The position numbers were made by a program, and so were the translations under genes. This document shows positions 16,906 through 24,705 of a DNA stretch of 64,000 nucleotides, piece after piece. Under the pieces are notes generated by a model. The model was not told where the DNA came from and did no database searches. It saw nothing but the letters and a program-made list of their open reading frames with translations. This stretch comes from Acidiferrobacteraceae bacterium (GTDB lineage Bacteria > Pseudomonadota > Gammaproteobacteria > Arenicellales > UBA868): contig PBJL01000011.1 of the NCBI GenBank assembly GCA_002721105.1, positions 104,966 to 168,965 on the forward strand, read 5' to 3'. Within the stretch, counting starts at the first letter, position 1, and every line of letters begins with the position of its first letter.

Positions 16906-18302
16906 TGGATCCTACCACCGATCAAGAAGTACAACTTTTAGCGATTTCTCCACTCGATGGACGTTACGCTGATAAAACTTTACAACTGAAATCAATCTTT
17001 AGCGAATTTGGCCTCATAAAGTATAGAGTTATGATAGAAGTTAAGTGGCTAGTTGCTCTTAGCAATTGTACAGAAATTATCGAACTGCCATCATTCTCTA
17101 AAACAGAACTTGAATATCTTGAAAATATGATTAATCAATTCTCATTGACTGATGCAATAAGTGTAAAGAACATCGAGCACGTAACGAATCATGACATTAA
17201 GGCAGTTGAGTACTTTTTGAAAGATAAATTAACTAGCAAAGAAGAGATTGGTGACGTAACACAATTTATCCATTTCGCATGCACCTCAGAAGATATCAAC
17301 AATCTTGCTTATGCATTAATGCTCAAAGAGGGAAGAGAGCAAATTATATTGCCTATGCTGCGCCAAATCAGAGATCAGCTTGAAAAGCTCGCGCGCGAAT
17401 ACTCGCATACTCCTATGCTAGCACGCACTCATGGGCAAGCTGCGAGTCCTACTACAATGGGAAAGGAGTTAGCAAATTTTTTGTCCAGACTGAAAGTAGC
17501 ATCAAATAGGCTTGAAAATATTCCTATATATGGAAAATTTAACGGAGCGGTAGGTAACTTTAATGCTCATGCTATTGCGTATCCTGACATAAATTGGCCT
17601 GAATTAACTCAAATATTTGTCGAAGAGCTTGGTCTTTCTTATCAGAGAATGACGACCCAAATTGAGCCTCATGACGGAATCGCAGAATACTGTCACGGCC
17701 TCCGGCATATTAATACCATTTTGTTGGATCTAAATCGTGATCTGTGGACATATATTTCACTTAACTACTTTCGCCAAAAGGTTGTGCCGGACGAAATCGG
17801 TTCTAGCACTATGCCACATAAAGTAAACCCGATAGATTTTGAAAATTCTGAAGGAAATATTGGCATAGCCAATTCCATCTTGAGCCATCTAGTTGAAAAA
17901 CTTCCTATTAGTCGCTTGCAACGTGACCTAACTGATTCAACCACACTACGAAACCTAGGTGTTGCCTTTGGCCACAGTCTGGTTGCATATGTATCTATCC
18001 TAAAGGGTCTGGATAAATTGGAATTAAATACAGCAGTCCTAGCATCAGAACTGGATCAGTCATGGGAAATACTCTCAGAAGCAATACAAACGGTGATGCG
18101 ACGACATGCGATCGAAGAATCTTATGAACAACTCAAAGAACTTACACGAGGTAAAGAACATATCACGCCTGAACTTCTAAAAAACTTCATAGAGCAACTT
18201 CCAATACCAGATGAGTCTCGGGATGCTCTTCTACGACTTAGTCCAAAAAATTATTTAGGTCATGCGATAGATTTAACTTTGGACTCACTGGAAGATAAGT
18301 GA
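16905..18302 (+). CDS. purB: Adenylosuccinate lyase
   Basis: Cleaves succinyl-AICAR and adenylosuccinate in purine synthesis. The 465-residue protein has the fumarase/aspartase superfamily signature GSSTMPHKVNPIDFENSEGN (about residues 300-320). It also has TRTHGQAA-like ARTHGQAASPTTMGKE near 170, the HFACTSEDINNLAY segment, and the N-terminal AISPLDGRYADK typical of the E. coli-type PurB. The ATG at 16905 is chosen because it gives this N-terminus; longer in-frame readings run back inside the upstream permease gene. Start and upstream stop overlap by one base. Confidence 0.96.
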   Translation: MDPTTDQEVQLLAISPLDGRYADKTLQLKSIFSEFGLIKYRVMIEVKWLVALSNCTEIIELPSFSKTELEYLENMINQFSLTDAISVKNIEHVTNHDIKAVEYFLKDKLTSKEEIGDVTQFIHFACTSEDINNLAYALMLKEGREQIILPMLRQIRDQLEKLAREYSHTPMLARTHGQAASPTTMGKELANFLSRLKVASNRLENIPIYGKFNGAVGNFNAHAIAYPDINWPELTQIFVEELGLSYQRMTTQIEPHDGIAEYCHGLRHINTILLDLNRDLWTYISLNYFRQKVVPDEIGSSTMPHKVNPIDFENSEGNIGIANSILSHLVEKLPISRLQRDLTDSTTLRNLGVAFGHSLVAYVSILKGLDKLELNTAVLASELDQSWEILSEAIQTVMRRHAIEESYEQLKELTRGKEHITPELLKNFIEQLPIPDESRDALLRLSPKNYLGHAIDLTLDSLEDK

Positions 18303-18339
18303 AGCATCTTCTCTTTTGACTAAAACTCATGAAGTTATC

Positions 18340-19062
18340 ATGATTCGTCTCTCTAAAATCATGGCTGACAGAGGGATATGTTCCCGTCGTGAGGCAGATG
18401 AAATGATCCGACACGGCCTTGTTATTGTGGATGATGAAATTATATCTAAAGTGGGGACAAAGACACGACCAGATGCAAAAATTGTTTTAGCTCCTGAAGC
18501 AATTTCTGCCCGTGCTAAATTAACTACTATCTTAATAAACAAACCGCCTGGTTATGTAGCAGCACAGGCGGAGAAATCGTACATTGATATACGCACTCTA
18601 GTTACACCAAAGAATCAATATAACGCCAATCAAAATGATAAAAATAAGGTGATTGACAGAAAATCACTACACACTGCTGGTCGTCTCGACATTGATTCTT
18701 CGGGACTTTTAGTTCTGACTCAAGATGGCGCCATCGTTCGAAAACTTATCCACCCTACACATCCAATATCAAAAGAGTATATTGTTCGGGTGAATGGACA
18801 GATTACTCAGTCCGCTATCCGATTACTCCAGAAAGGATTATCATTAGACGGTAGAGCGCTTCGCCCTGCTGAAGTTTCACAAATCAATAGGGATCAACTG
18901 CACTTTACACTGCGCGAAGGCCGAAAACGACAGATCCGTAGAATGTGTGAGCTCGTCGATCTTAATGTTAAGTCACTGGTTAGAGTCAAAATTGGAAAGC
19001 TTTACCTAGGAGATTTACCGCGCGGAAAATGGCGATTTATGCGGACAGATGAGTGCTTTTAA
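18340..19062 (+). CDS. RsuA/RluB/RluF family rRNA pseudouridine synthase
   Basis: Pseudouridine synthase of about 240 residues with an N-terminal S4 RNA-binding domain (RLSKIMADRGICSRREADEMI). The catalytic domain contains the aspartate motif GRLDIDSSGLLVLTQDG, HPTHPISKEYIVRV and the late signature REGRKRQIRRMCELV. These assign it to the RsuA family; the exact rRNA target (RluB, RluE, RluF or RsuA site) cannot be told. The ATG at 18340 is chosen because it directly precedes the S4 domain. An upstream TTG at 18316 and an ATG at 18328 are in frame but have no better ribosome binding site. It follows purB closely on the same strand. Confidence 0.88.
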   Translation: MIRLSKIMADRGICSRREADEMIRHGLVIVDDEIISKVGTKTRPDAKIVLAPEAISARAKLTTILINKPPGYVAAQAEKSYIDIRTLVTPKNQYNANQNDKNKVIDRKSLHTAGRLDIDSSGLLVLTQDGAIVRKLIHPTHPISKEYIVRVNGQITQSAIRLLQKGLSLDGRALRPAEVSQINRDQLHFTLREGRKRQIRRMCELVDLNVKSLVRVKIGKLYLGDLPRGKWRFMRTDECF

Positions 19063-19167
19063 CATCTGACATCTATTTATGAACTAAAAAGTGGCCCAAC
19101 ACACCACGGGAACACAGTAAACTAACCCAAGAAAATTCAGGACGTCGCAAAAAATTAAAATTGGCCT

Positions 19168-19284
19168 ATGTCCACGCTAGCAATTCTATTATCCCTCTTG
19201 GGGCTCAGCGTTTGCATCAGTATATTCTGGGCAACTTGGAGATTAGTGTGGAAAAATTCCGATGATGACCCCAATGTGAAATAA
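19168..19284 (+). CDS. Candidate 38-residue membrane protein
   Basis: A short frame starting MSTLAILLSLLGL encodes one hydrophobic helix (about residues 3-25) followed by a charged tail ending DDDPNVK. The layout is like small oxidase-assembly or accessory peptides of the CcoS kind, but I see no convincing family match. There is no good Shine-Dalgarno sequence before the ATG. It lies in a sparse region after the pseudouridine synthase. The evidence is only composition and a plausible topology, so this may be a chance frame. Confidence 0.3.
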   Translation: MSTLAILLSLLGLSVCISIFWATWRLVWKNSDDDPNVK

Positions 19285-19353
19285 TCATTCGGTATATTTC
19301 TTAAGATAAAATAACATTGCTTTTTACAAAATGTCCTAGGAAGGAAGCTTAAG

Positions 19354-19482
19354 ATGCGCATGCGATTCACAATTATTGCTCTTTTATTGGTCTCTGTAGT
19401 TGGCTGCACTTATCCTTTTTTCACAAAAGCCACAGACATTACTTTAGAGAATCCATCTATATATAGAAATCTCTTAACGTGA
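19354..19482 (+). CDS. Candidate small lipoprotein, 42 residues
   Basis: The frame starts MRMRFTIIALLLVSVVGC and gives a basic N-terminus, a hydrophobic core and the lipobox VVGC with cysteine at residue 18. A mature part of only 25 residues follows. A Shine-Dalgarno-like AAGGA at 19341-19345 lies eight bases before the ATG, which is better support than most frames this short have. Function unknown; very small lipoproteins are common and often missed by annotation. No neighbour suggests a role. Confidence 0.5.
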   Translation: MRMRFTIIALLLVSVVGCTYPFFTKATDITLENPSIYRNLLT

Positions 19483-19760
19483 AGTTAATATTATTTGGTA
19501 TGCAAAAACGAACTTTAGCTACAATAATCATCTTAGGGAGTGAGGTCGGCATGTACTGTCCTACAAAAGATCTTAGATTTTTATACTTTAGCATGAGCAC
19601 TTCGTCAATCCCTCTTCTTAGTAGCTAGTAGCACTAATTTGGAAAGAACGAATTCCGCTCAAAATCTTCCTTGATAGGCGTTAACAACACGTACATAAAC
19701 ATTAATCTCTCTAAGGATAAGAGAAAAAATAATAATTAACGTAACTTATACGGGCCCATC
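19483..19760. other. Non-coding or degenerate spacer
   Basis: With the stretch from 19063 onward, this forms an unusually sparse part of an otherwise dense window. I see no RNA gene, repeat or convincing frame here. A 42-codon frame at about 19500 lacks a ribosome binding site and has no recognisable composition. The region may be decayed sequence between two transcription units that run toward each other. Confidence 0.4.
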
Positions 19761-19877
19761 TTATACTAAAAAAATTCCAATTAATCCCAAAAGAAATACA
19801 GATACACCAATAATAGCAACAACAATGCCTACGCCTTCGCCTTCGCTCATACCATTGGTTTTTGCGTCATGATCCAT
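19761..19877 (-). CDS. Candidate 38-residue membrane protein at the end of the oxidase operon
   Basis: The minus-strand frame begins MDHDAKTNGMSEGEGVG and continues as a single strongly hydrophobic helix rich in V, I, L and G to the C-terminus. A short hydrophilic acidic N-terminus plus one helix is the architecture of small subunits of respiratory complexes. It lies 85 bases downstream of the polytopic membrane protein that ends the caa3 oxidase operon, on the same strand. It could therefore be an oxidase-associated peptide; this is inference. Only a weak AGAG lies before the ATG. Confidence 0.5.
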   Translation of the reverse strand: MDHDAKTNGMSEGEGVGIVVAIIGVSVFLLGLIGIFLV

Positions 19878-19962
19878 AATCAGTTTAACTCTGTTTTTTG
19901 ATGTGTGTGAACTTCAATTATATCGGAGAAAACGATATTTCTGTGCCGCGGACATCAAAAAT

Positions 19963-21513
19963 TTATTCCACCATGGGTTGAGCCAAGATCCATAGACTTA
20001 ACATCGTATAGAGCACCATCAACACGATCATGGGAATTTGGCTATACAATGCGGTTCTAATGTTACGAAAAATACTGAGGGCTGTTTTATGGGCTATATA
20101 AACTGAAATTACGTGCCCAGATACAACAGCGCCCACTGCTACATACCAACTAGTGCGGGCATCTATAACGCCAATATTTGGACGATATCCCGATGTGCCG
20201 AAAATATTCCACCCAATACCAAGGGGGTCGGACAAAAGAGGTATCAAATACTGTCCTGTTATAAGCAAAAATGAAAGGTAATGCGCAAGATGATAAGCAA
20301 TCGCTATTGGAACTAGTGTCAAAATAAATGAGCAAGCGACATCCAGAGTGTTAATATTTCTATTGGAATCCGAGTTTGGTTTAGAAGCTAGCACGACCCG
20401 AACCATGAACCAGCAAAAAACCACATAAATAAGAAAAAACAGCAGGGGCACTAACAATAATGCAAAGTTTCCAATCAAAAAAATCTCTTCGGCTATGCTA
20501 CGATCAAGAATATTTAACCAAAGGGGTGTTTCGAGGAACCCATCAAAAGTAACGGATGCGAGTAAAATTAGAACAAAAACCATTAGGGAAAGAGGTACGC
20601 TGTTAGTTTGTAGGAGTCCAACTCCTAGAGGTCGGAGGTTCCATTCGACTTGACTAGTTTTAGCATACCTTACACACCCATATCCATTCACACAGTCTTT
20701 GCTAATGTGAGGACATGAGTAAATCTGGCACTTTTTTTGACTACCGATAGAGCGGACACGAATTTCCATAGGCGAAAATCCAGAAAACACTCTAAAAACC
20801 AAAAAAAATGGATCTGCGTTATTCAGCCATGTCTCTCGACCATATAAAAACATTCCGAGCCAGGTTGTACATCCATAAACGGTAACAACCATCGCTAAAT
20901 TTCTGGGATCGCTCCCATCAGTCCATAGAAGCTCTGCCCAAAAAAAACCGATCAATCCGATTACTGCCGGCCACATTTGCCACGACTTTGGATAAGGCAG
21001 ATTGCGTGACAAATTTTTTACACCGAAATGCCGTCCTAAAAGAACTTCCGTCCATGCAAACAGAGTTCCAAAAGGATTAATTAGCGCCCACAAATTACCC
21101 ACCAACACAGAAAAATATACGACTCCGACCCACCAAATAACCCAAACCAAAACTGGCGTCACATTGTTATAGGGATTGGCGTCACCCCAATATCCTGCAA
21201 TTATTGCGATAATAAGAATAATTACTCCGATCAATCTAACCATAAATAGAACAAACTGCTTAGTAAGCATGCGGAAAAACGCGTACCTTAGTAGATTAAT
21301 CCGAGGATAATGAAACTGTTCAAATGTTGTTGTCGCAAACATTGCTACCAAAACGAACGACAGAATAATAGTGGCACCGGCACCTACAATCCACAATGAT
21401 AATGGCACAGGCAGATCATATCGAGCGCCAAATCCATGCGCTCTAACTACATTACAGCATGAAAAAAATGCTAAAAATGCGAAAATCCAATAACGAAATC
21501 TGAAACTCTTCAC
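19963..21513 (-). CDS. Polytopic membrane protein of unknown function in oxidase operon
   Basis: The 516-residue protein has an apparent signal or first helix (residues 8-25) ending at the motif AHGFGARYDLPVPL, then roughly ten further hydrophobic segments. A soluble loop holds four cysteines at 262, 267, 274 and 280 (C-X4-C-X6-C-X5-C), which could bind a metal or form disulfides. I recall similar AHGFG proteins in proteobacteria and actinobacteria under the label fenitrothion hydrolase, a name I cannot verify and which says little about the native role. It lies downstream of coxB-coxA-coxC-coxD, the cytochrome and the pentapeptide gene, all on one strand. A part in copper or heme handling or oxidase assembly is a reasonable but unproven guess. 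Confidence 0.7.
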   Translation of the reverse strand: MKSFRFRYWIFAFLAFFSCCNVVRAHGFGARYDLPVPLSLWIVGAGATIILSFVLVAMFATTTFEQFHYPRINLLRYAFFRMLTKQFVLFMVRLIGVIILIIAIIAGYWGDANPYNNVTPVLVWVIWWVGVVYFSVLVGNLWALINPFGTLFAWTEVLLGRHFGVKNLSRNLPYPKSWQMWPAVIGLIGFFWAELLWTDGSDPRNLAMVVTVYGCTTWLGMFLYGRETWLNNADPFFLVFRVFSGFSPMEIRVRSIGSQKKCQIYSCPHISKDCVNGYGCVRYAKTSQVEWNLRPLGVGLLQTNSVPLSLMVFVLILLASVTFDGFLETPLWLNILDRSIAEEIFLIGNFALLLVPLLFFLIYVVFCWFMVRVVLASKPNSDSNRNINTLDVACSFILTLVPIAIAYHLAHYLSFLLITGQYLIPLLSDPLGIGWNIFGTSGYRPNIGVIDARTSWYVAVGAVVSGHVISVYIAHKTALSIFRNIRTALYSQIPMIVLMVLYTMLSLWILAQPMVE

Positions 21514-21567
21514 TATATCAATATCTGTTGCGTTTCAAGAGGTTTTTTCATCGGCTATATTATGTTC

Positions 21568-22299
21568 TTAATTTTCTGCACAATCTCTGTTATTTAAGCC
21601 CCACGGCAAAGTAGTCCGACATAAAATAGCTTTAGTCATGCTAGATTTCTCCACTAATGCTTCTCTGAGATCTGCATCGCTCAAATTGGCTCCCTTCATT
21701 CGGGCCCCACTTAGATCCGCTCCCCGCAACACAGAGTGTTTCAAATTCGCGTTACGAAGATCTATTTTACGTAAATTGGAAAAACCTAAATTAGCTCCAC
21801 TAAGATCCGCGTTCTGGAGATTAGCTTTCCTTAAATCAACTTGGACTAACCTGGCATCACGAAGATCCGCATTAACAAGAATAGCCCCAAAAAGTATGGC
21901 TCGCGTTAAATCTGCTTTTACTAAAGTAGCGCCTTTTAATTTAACCGCCGTAAAATCTACCCTTACGAGATCCGCACCATTGAGATTTGCATCATCAAAA
22001 TCAGCGCCGCGCAAATCACAGCCACGGCAACCACCAGTAGCTTCTAAAGATTTTATTCTCGCCATAAAAATGGGATCGGACTTACGCCTATCGAGCTCCT
22101 CACCTCCAGGACGGAAATGCACGGCTAATTGGGTACTTATGTTAGTATGTGGTAGGTCTGATTTTGATGCTGTAACTAATGCCAATCCTGTCATGTTTGC
22201 TCTAGCTAGCGCACAATTTAGGATAGAAACAGCCAAAATAAGGCCGCAAAAAAAACCAAGTTTGTCGAATGTTGATGAGTTAAACAAAGGCAATGCCAC
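21568..22299 (-). CDS. Secreted pentapeptide-repeat protein
   Basis: The 243-residue protein has an N-terminal hydrophobic signal (about residues 12-33), an 60-residue spacer, then about 25 tandem pentapeptide repeats of the A(D/N)LXX type from about residue 97 to 225. Examples are GADFDDANLNGADL and ANLQNADLSGANL. Such repeats fold as a right-handed quadrilateral beta-helix. Cysteines flank the repeat block near both ends and may cap it by disulfides in the periplasm. It lies between the oxidase-linked cytochrome c gene and the AHGFG membrane protein gene on the same strand. No function is known; a structural or assembly role for the oxidase is inference. Confidence 0.88.
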   Translation of the reverse strand: MALPLFNSSTFDKLGFFCGLILAVSILNCALARANMTGLALVTASKSDLPHTNISTQLAVHFRPGGEELDRRKSDPIFMARIKSLEATGGCRGCDLRGADFDDANLNGADLVRVDFTAVKLKGATLVKADLTRAILFGAILVNADLRDARLVQVDLRKANLQNADLSGANLGFSNLRKIDLRNANLKHSVLRGADLSGARMKGANLSDADLREALVEKSSMTKAILCRTTLPWGLNNRDCAEN

Positions 22300-22373
22300 T
22301 TGATAAAGCTCGAGAACTTATGAGAATCGATTCCTTCCCTCTTAATCTAAGTGTTTTTAAAACTAGCTGTATT

Positions 22374-22877
22374 TTACTGCGACTGAGCGACCATATACTC
22401 GACCGCAGCTGCCACTTCCCCATCACTTAGAGAGGGATTGCCGCCTTTTGCAGGCATGACACCTTTCTCACCCTGGAATCCATTAATAGCGTGATTAATC
22501 AGTGTGTCCATGCCAGCGATCATACGCTCTTCCCAGGCAGGTATATCTCCCGTCCGTGGAGCACCTGCTATCCCAGCGCCGTGGCAAGCCATACAGGCCA
22601 TAGAATAGACTTGCTCTCCGTCAGGCAGAGTATCATCACTGACGAGACTCTCGGCGATTTCAACTTTAGGCGACTCCTCACTTTTTAATAATTCTTCCTC
22701 TGTTTTTTCGACATTGATTTGACCGACCATGGAAACACGATCACCAACCCCGGAACCACCCCCTAGCAATGAACTTCTTTGTTGCTCCACTCGATTCGGC
22801 GTATCCAGATGCCAATCAACAAAAACTACAATAACTAAAACAAAAAGAAGCGAACAAATGGTGAGGAAACTTTTCAT
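22374..22877 (-). CDS. Membrane-anchored c-type cytochrome (c5-like)
   Basis: The 167-residue protein has an N-terminal membrane anchor (residues 4-22), an acidic linker of about 70 residues and a C-terminal cytochrome c domain. The heme motif is CMACH in YSMACMACHGAGIAGAPRTGD, and the distal methionine is probably in GVMPAKGG. The fold and GNPSLSDGEVAAAVEYM ending match short cytochrome c5-type domains. It follows coxD in the oxidase operon after about 80 bases, so it is likely an electron donor or extra heme domain for the caa3 oxidase, which already has a cytochrome c domain fused to subunit II. Confidence 0.9.
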   Translation of the reverse strand: MKSFLTICSLLFVLVIVVFVDWHLDTPNRVEQQRSSLLGGGSGVGDRVSMVGQINVEKTEEELLKSEESPKVEIAESLVSDDTLPDGEQVYSMACMACHGAGIAGAPRTGDIPAWEERMIAGMDTLINHAINGFQGEKGVMPAKGGNPSLSDGEVAAAVEYMVAQSQ

Positions 22878-22956
22878 AGGACGTTTTTCAGAATGTTAGG
22901 TTAAATTTATACATAATGGCCGACCAATAAATTATCCATCAGGAAAATAGACATCT

Positions 22957-23301
22957 TTAGTGGTGTGCTTCAACTACGAAGTCATTCGGACTAAGAAAAA
23001 TTTCCCTCGCAAAGAATGTGTAATCTGCTTCCAGAGCACCTATGCCAACGAAGACAATGAGCACTAATGGCGGAACCAGAACTGCGTATACTAATGCGAA
23101 CCGCTCCCAGATCATATGCATGAAAACAGCAACAATCAAGCCAGCTTTCAGAAACATAAAAATTACGATAAGAAACCATCTTATCCAGCCTTCAAACTGC
23201 CAATAATCAACCATATAAGACATGGCACTTAATACAAAAAGTAGCGCCCATATTTTAAAATATACCCCGAGTGGGTGTTGTTGTGTTTCTGTCTGTGCCA
23301 T
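22957..23301 (-). CDS. Cytochrome c oxidase subunit IV-like protein
   Basis: The 114-residue protein has three hydrophobic helices (about residues 14-32, 37-62 and 68-90). The segment FLKAGLIVAVFMHMIWERF is the signature of bacterial oxidase subunit IV (CoxD/CtaF, COX4_pro family). It starts eight bases after the end of the larger subunit III gene, on the same strand. The subunit is thought to stabilise the CuB site or assembly rather than carry cofactors. Length and helix count are typical. No anomaly was seen. Confidence 0.92.
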   Translation of the reverse strand: MAQTETQQHPLGVYFKIWALLFVLSAMSYMVDYWQFEGWIRWFLIVIFMFLKAGLIVAVFMHMIWERFALVYAVLVPPLVLIVFVGIGALEADYTFFAREIFLSPNDFVVEAHH

Positions 23302-23308
23302 GTTTTCC

Positions 23309-24034
23309 CTACCAAAGATAAAAGAATGCGAATATGAAGACCCAAACTAAATCCACAAAATGCCAGTAAAGGCCCATAGTTTCGACCATTTCATAGCGTT
23401 GAGGTCTGCCAGTCATGAATCCAGGGCGCTCTTCATCCATATTTCCTCGCAAAACCTTAACTGCGACAATGATCAGGAAAATAACACCAATAGAAACATG
23501 CGTACCATGAAACCCTGTGATCATAAAAAAGATAGCTCCGAACTGTGGTGCTCCCATTGGATTACTCCATGGACGCACTCCTTCCTCAAAAATGAGCTTA
23601 GACCATTCAAAGACCTGCATACCAACAAAGGTTGCGCCTAATAACGCTGTGATCAACAAGAGTATAAATGTAACCTTACGATTTTTTCGGTAACCGAAAT
23701 TTACTGCTAACGCCATTGTCCCGCTACTTGTGATTAACACAAAGGTCATGATGGCAATTAAGATCAGCGGGATCTTTTGGCCAAAAAGAGTGAGCGCAAA
23801 TACCTCGCTAGGATAAGGCCAAGGATCAGTTGTGGACATACGAACCGGCATATAAGCAATCAGAAAACAGCTGAATATAAAAGTATCGCTGATCAAAAAT
23901 ATCCACATCATCGCCTTACCCCAAGGCACGCGTTTAAACGCTACCTGATCAGACGACCAGTCGGCGACCACCCCTGAAGTACCAGGTAATAATTCAGTAG
24001 TATCCGCAGTTGTTGCTTGCGAAGTTTGCGTCAT
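23309..24034 (-). CDS. Cytochrome c oxidase subunit III
   Basis: Heme-copper oxidase subunit III of 241 residues. After a hydrophilic leader of about 40 residues it has MMWIFLISDTFIFSCFLIAY and further helices, the GFHGTHVSIGVIFL motif and the C-terminal GLYWHFVDLVWVFIFAFFYLW. These are the core signatures of COX3. It lies between a shorter COX3-like gene and the subunit IV gene. The operon therefore carries two subunit III-type proteins, this being the larger with the longer N-terminus. Subunit III binds lipids and protects proton uptake in the catalytic subunit. Confidence 0.93.
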   Translation of the reverse strand: MTQTSQATTADTTELLPGTSGVVADWSSDQVAFKRVPWGKAMMWIFLISDTFIFSCFLIAYMPVRMSTTDPWPYPSEVFALTLFGQKIPLILIAIMTFVLITSSGTMALAVNFGYRKNRKVTFILLLITALLGATFVGMQVFEWSKLIFEEGVRPWSNPMGAPQFGAIFFMITGFHGTHVSIGVIFLIIVAVKVLRGNMDEERPGFMTGRPQRYEMVETMGLYWHFVDLVWVFIFAFFYLW

Positions 24035-24055
24035 TGATTCTCTTCTCCTTGCTCC

Positions 24056-24664
24056 CTAGGTTACCAGTATGAGTACAAATAGCACCAACCAAACCAGTAA
24101 AAGAAAGTGCCAATAAATAGCACACAGCTCCAAAATCATACGAATTCGAGCAAAGTTTCCTTTACCATGCACTCGAATCACCGCGCGGATCCAAGCTACA
24201 AGCCCACCAATCAGATGTAGGCCATGCACCGCAGTTAACATATAAAAAAATCCGTTTGAAGGATTTGAGTCAACAAAATAGCCAAGCTGTCCAAGTTGTT
24301 GCCATGCAAGCCATTGGCCAACTAGAAAGACAATTGCACACCCGCCTCCTAAGTACAACCCAAATCTCATGCCTTCCTGATTGGAATGCCTGGCCGATAT
24401 CATCGACCACTGCATGAAAATACTCCCTCCGATTAAAACAACCGTATTCAGCCAAAGAAGGGCCGGTATAGGAAGAGATCGCCAATCAGAATACCCCATA
24501 CGAATAAAATAGGCTGCAATAAATAGGCCGAAAAGTACGGATGCCACCCCTATGAACGCACCTAAAGCAACTTTAGGTGTCGATCCGGACAAACCTTTTG
24601 AATCAGCTATAGCTCCCCTCTGTGTTATCCAAGGTTTAGCTGTTAATTGCTCTCTAAGGCTCAT
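24056..24664 (-). CDS. Second cytochrome c oxidase subunit III-like protein
   Basis: The 202-residue protein has about five helices and the COX3 landmarks in reduced form. AVHGLHLIGGLVAW corresponds to the GxHGxHV motif, and CAIYWHFLLLVWLVLFVLI corresponds to the terminal YWHFVDxVW segment. The conserved acidic D of YWHFVD is replaced by leucine. It starts 41 bases after coxA and ends 21 bases before the larger subunit III gene. Paired subunit III-like genes occur in some caa3-type clusters. Whether both enter one complex, or one replaces a split part of the other, cannot be decided here. Confidence 0.88.
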   Translation of the reverse strand: MSLREQLTAKPWITQRGAIADSKGLSGSTPKVALGAFIGVASVLFGLFIAAYFIRMGYSDWRSLPIPALLWLNTVVLIGGSIFMQWSMISARHSNQEGMRFGLYLGGGCAIVFLVGQWLAWQQLGQLGYFVDSNPSNGFFYMLTAVHGLHLIGGLVAWIRAVIRVHGKGNFARIRMILELCAIYWHFLLLVWLVLFVLILVT

Positions 24665-24705
24665 AAAATTCTTATATCTTCTTCCAATTTTTAAGTCATT
24701 ACCTA

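Noticed and set aside
19500..19628. Short plus-strand frame of about 42 codons after the small lipoprotein
   Set aside because: No ribosome binding site, no signal or helix pattern, and no recognisable composition.
21638..22303. Plus-strand open frame of 221 codons
   Set aside because: It is antisense to the pentapeptide-repeat gene. Repetitive codons in such repeats regularly leave the opposite strand open; the product is a serine/lysine/proline-rich shadow.
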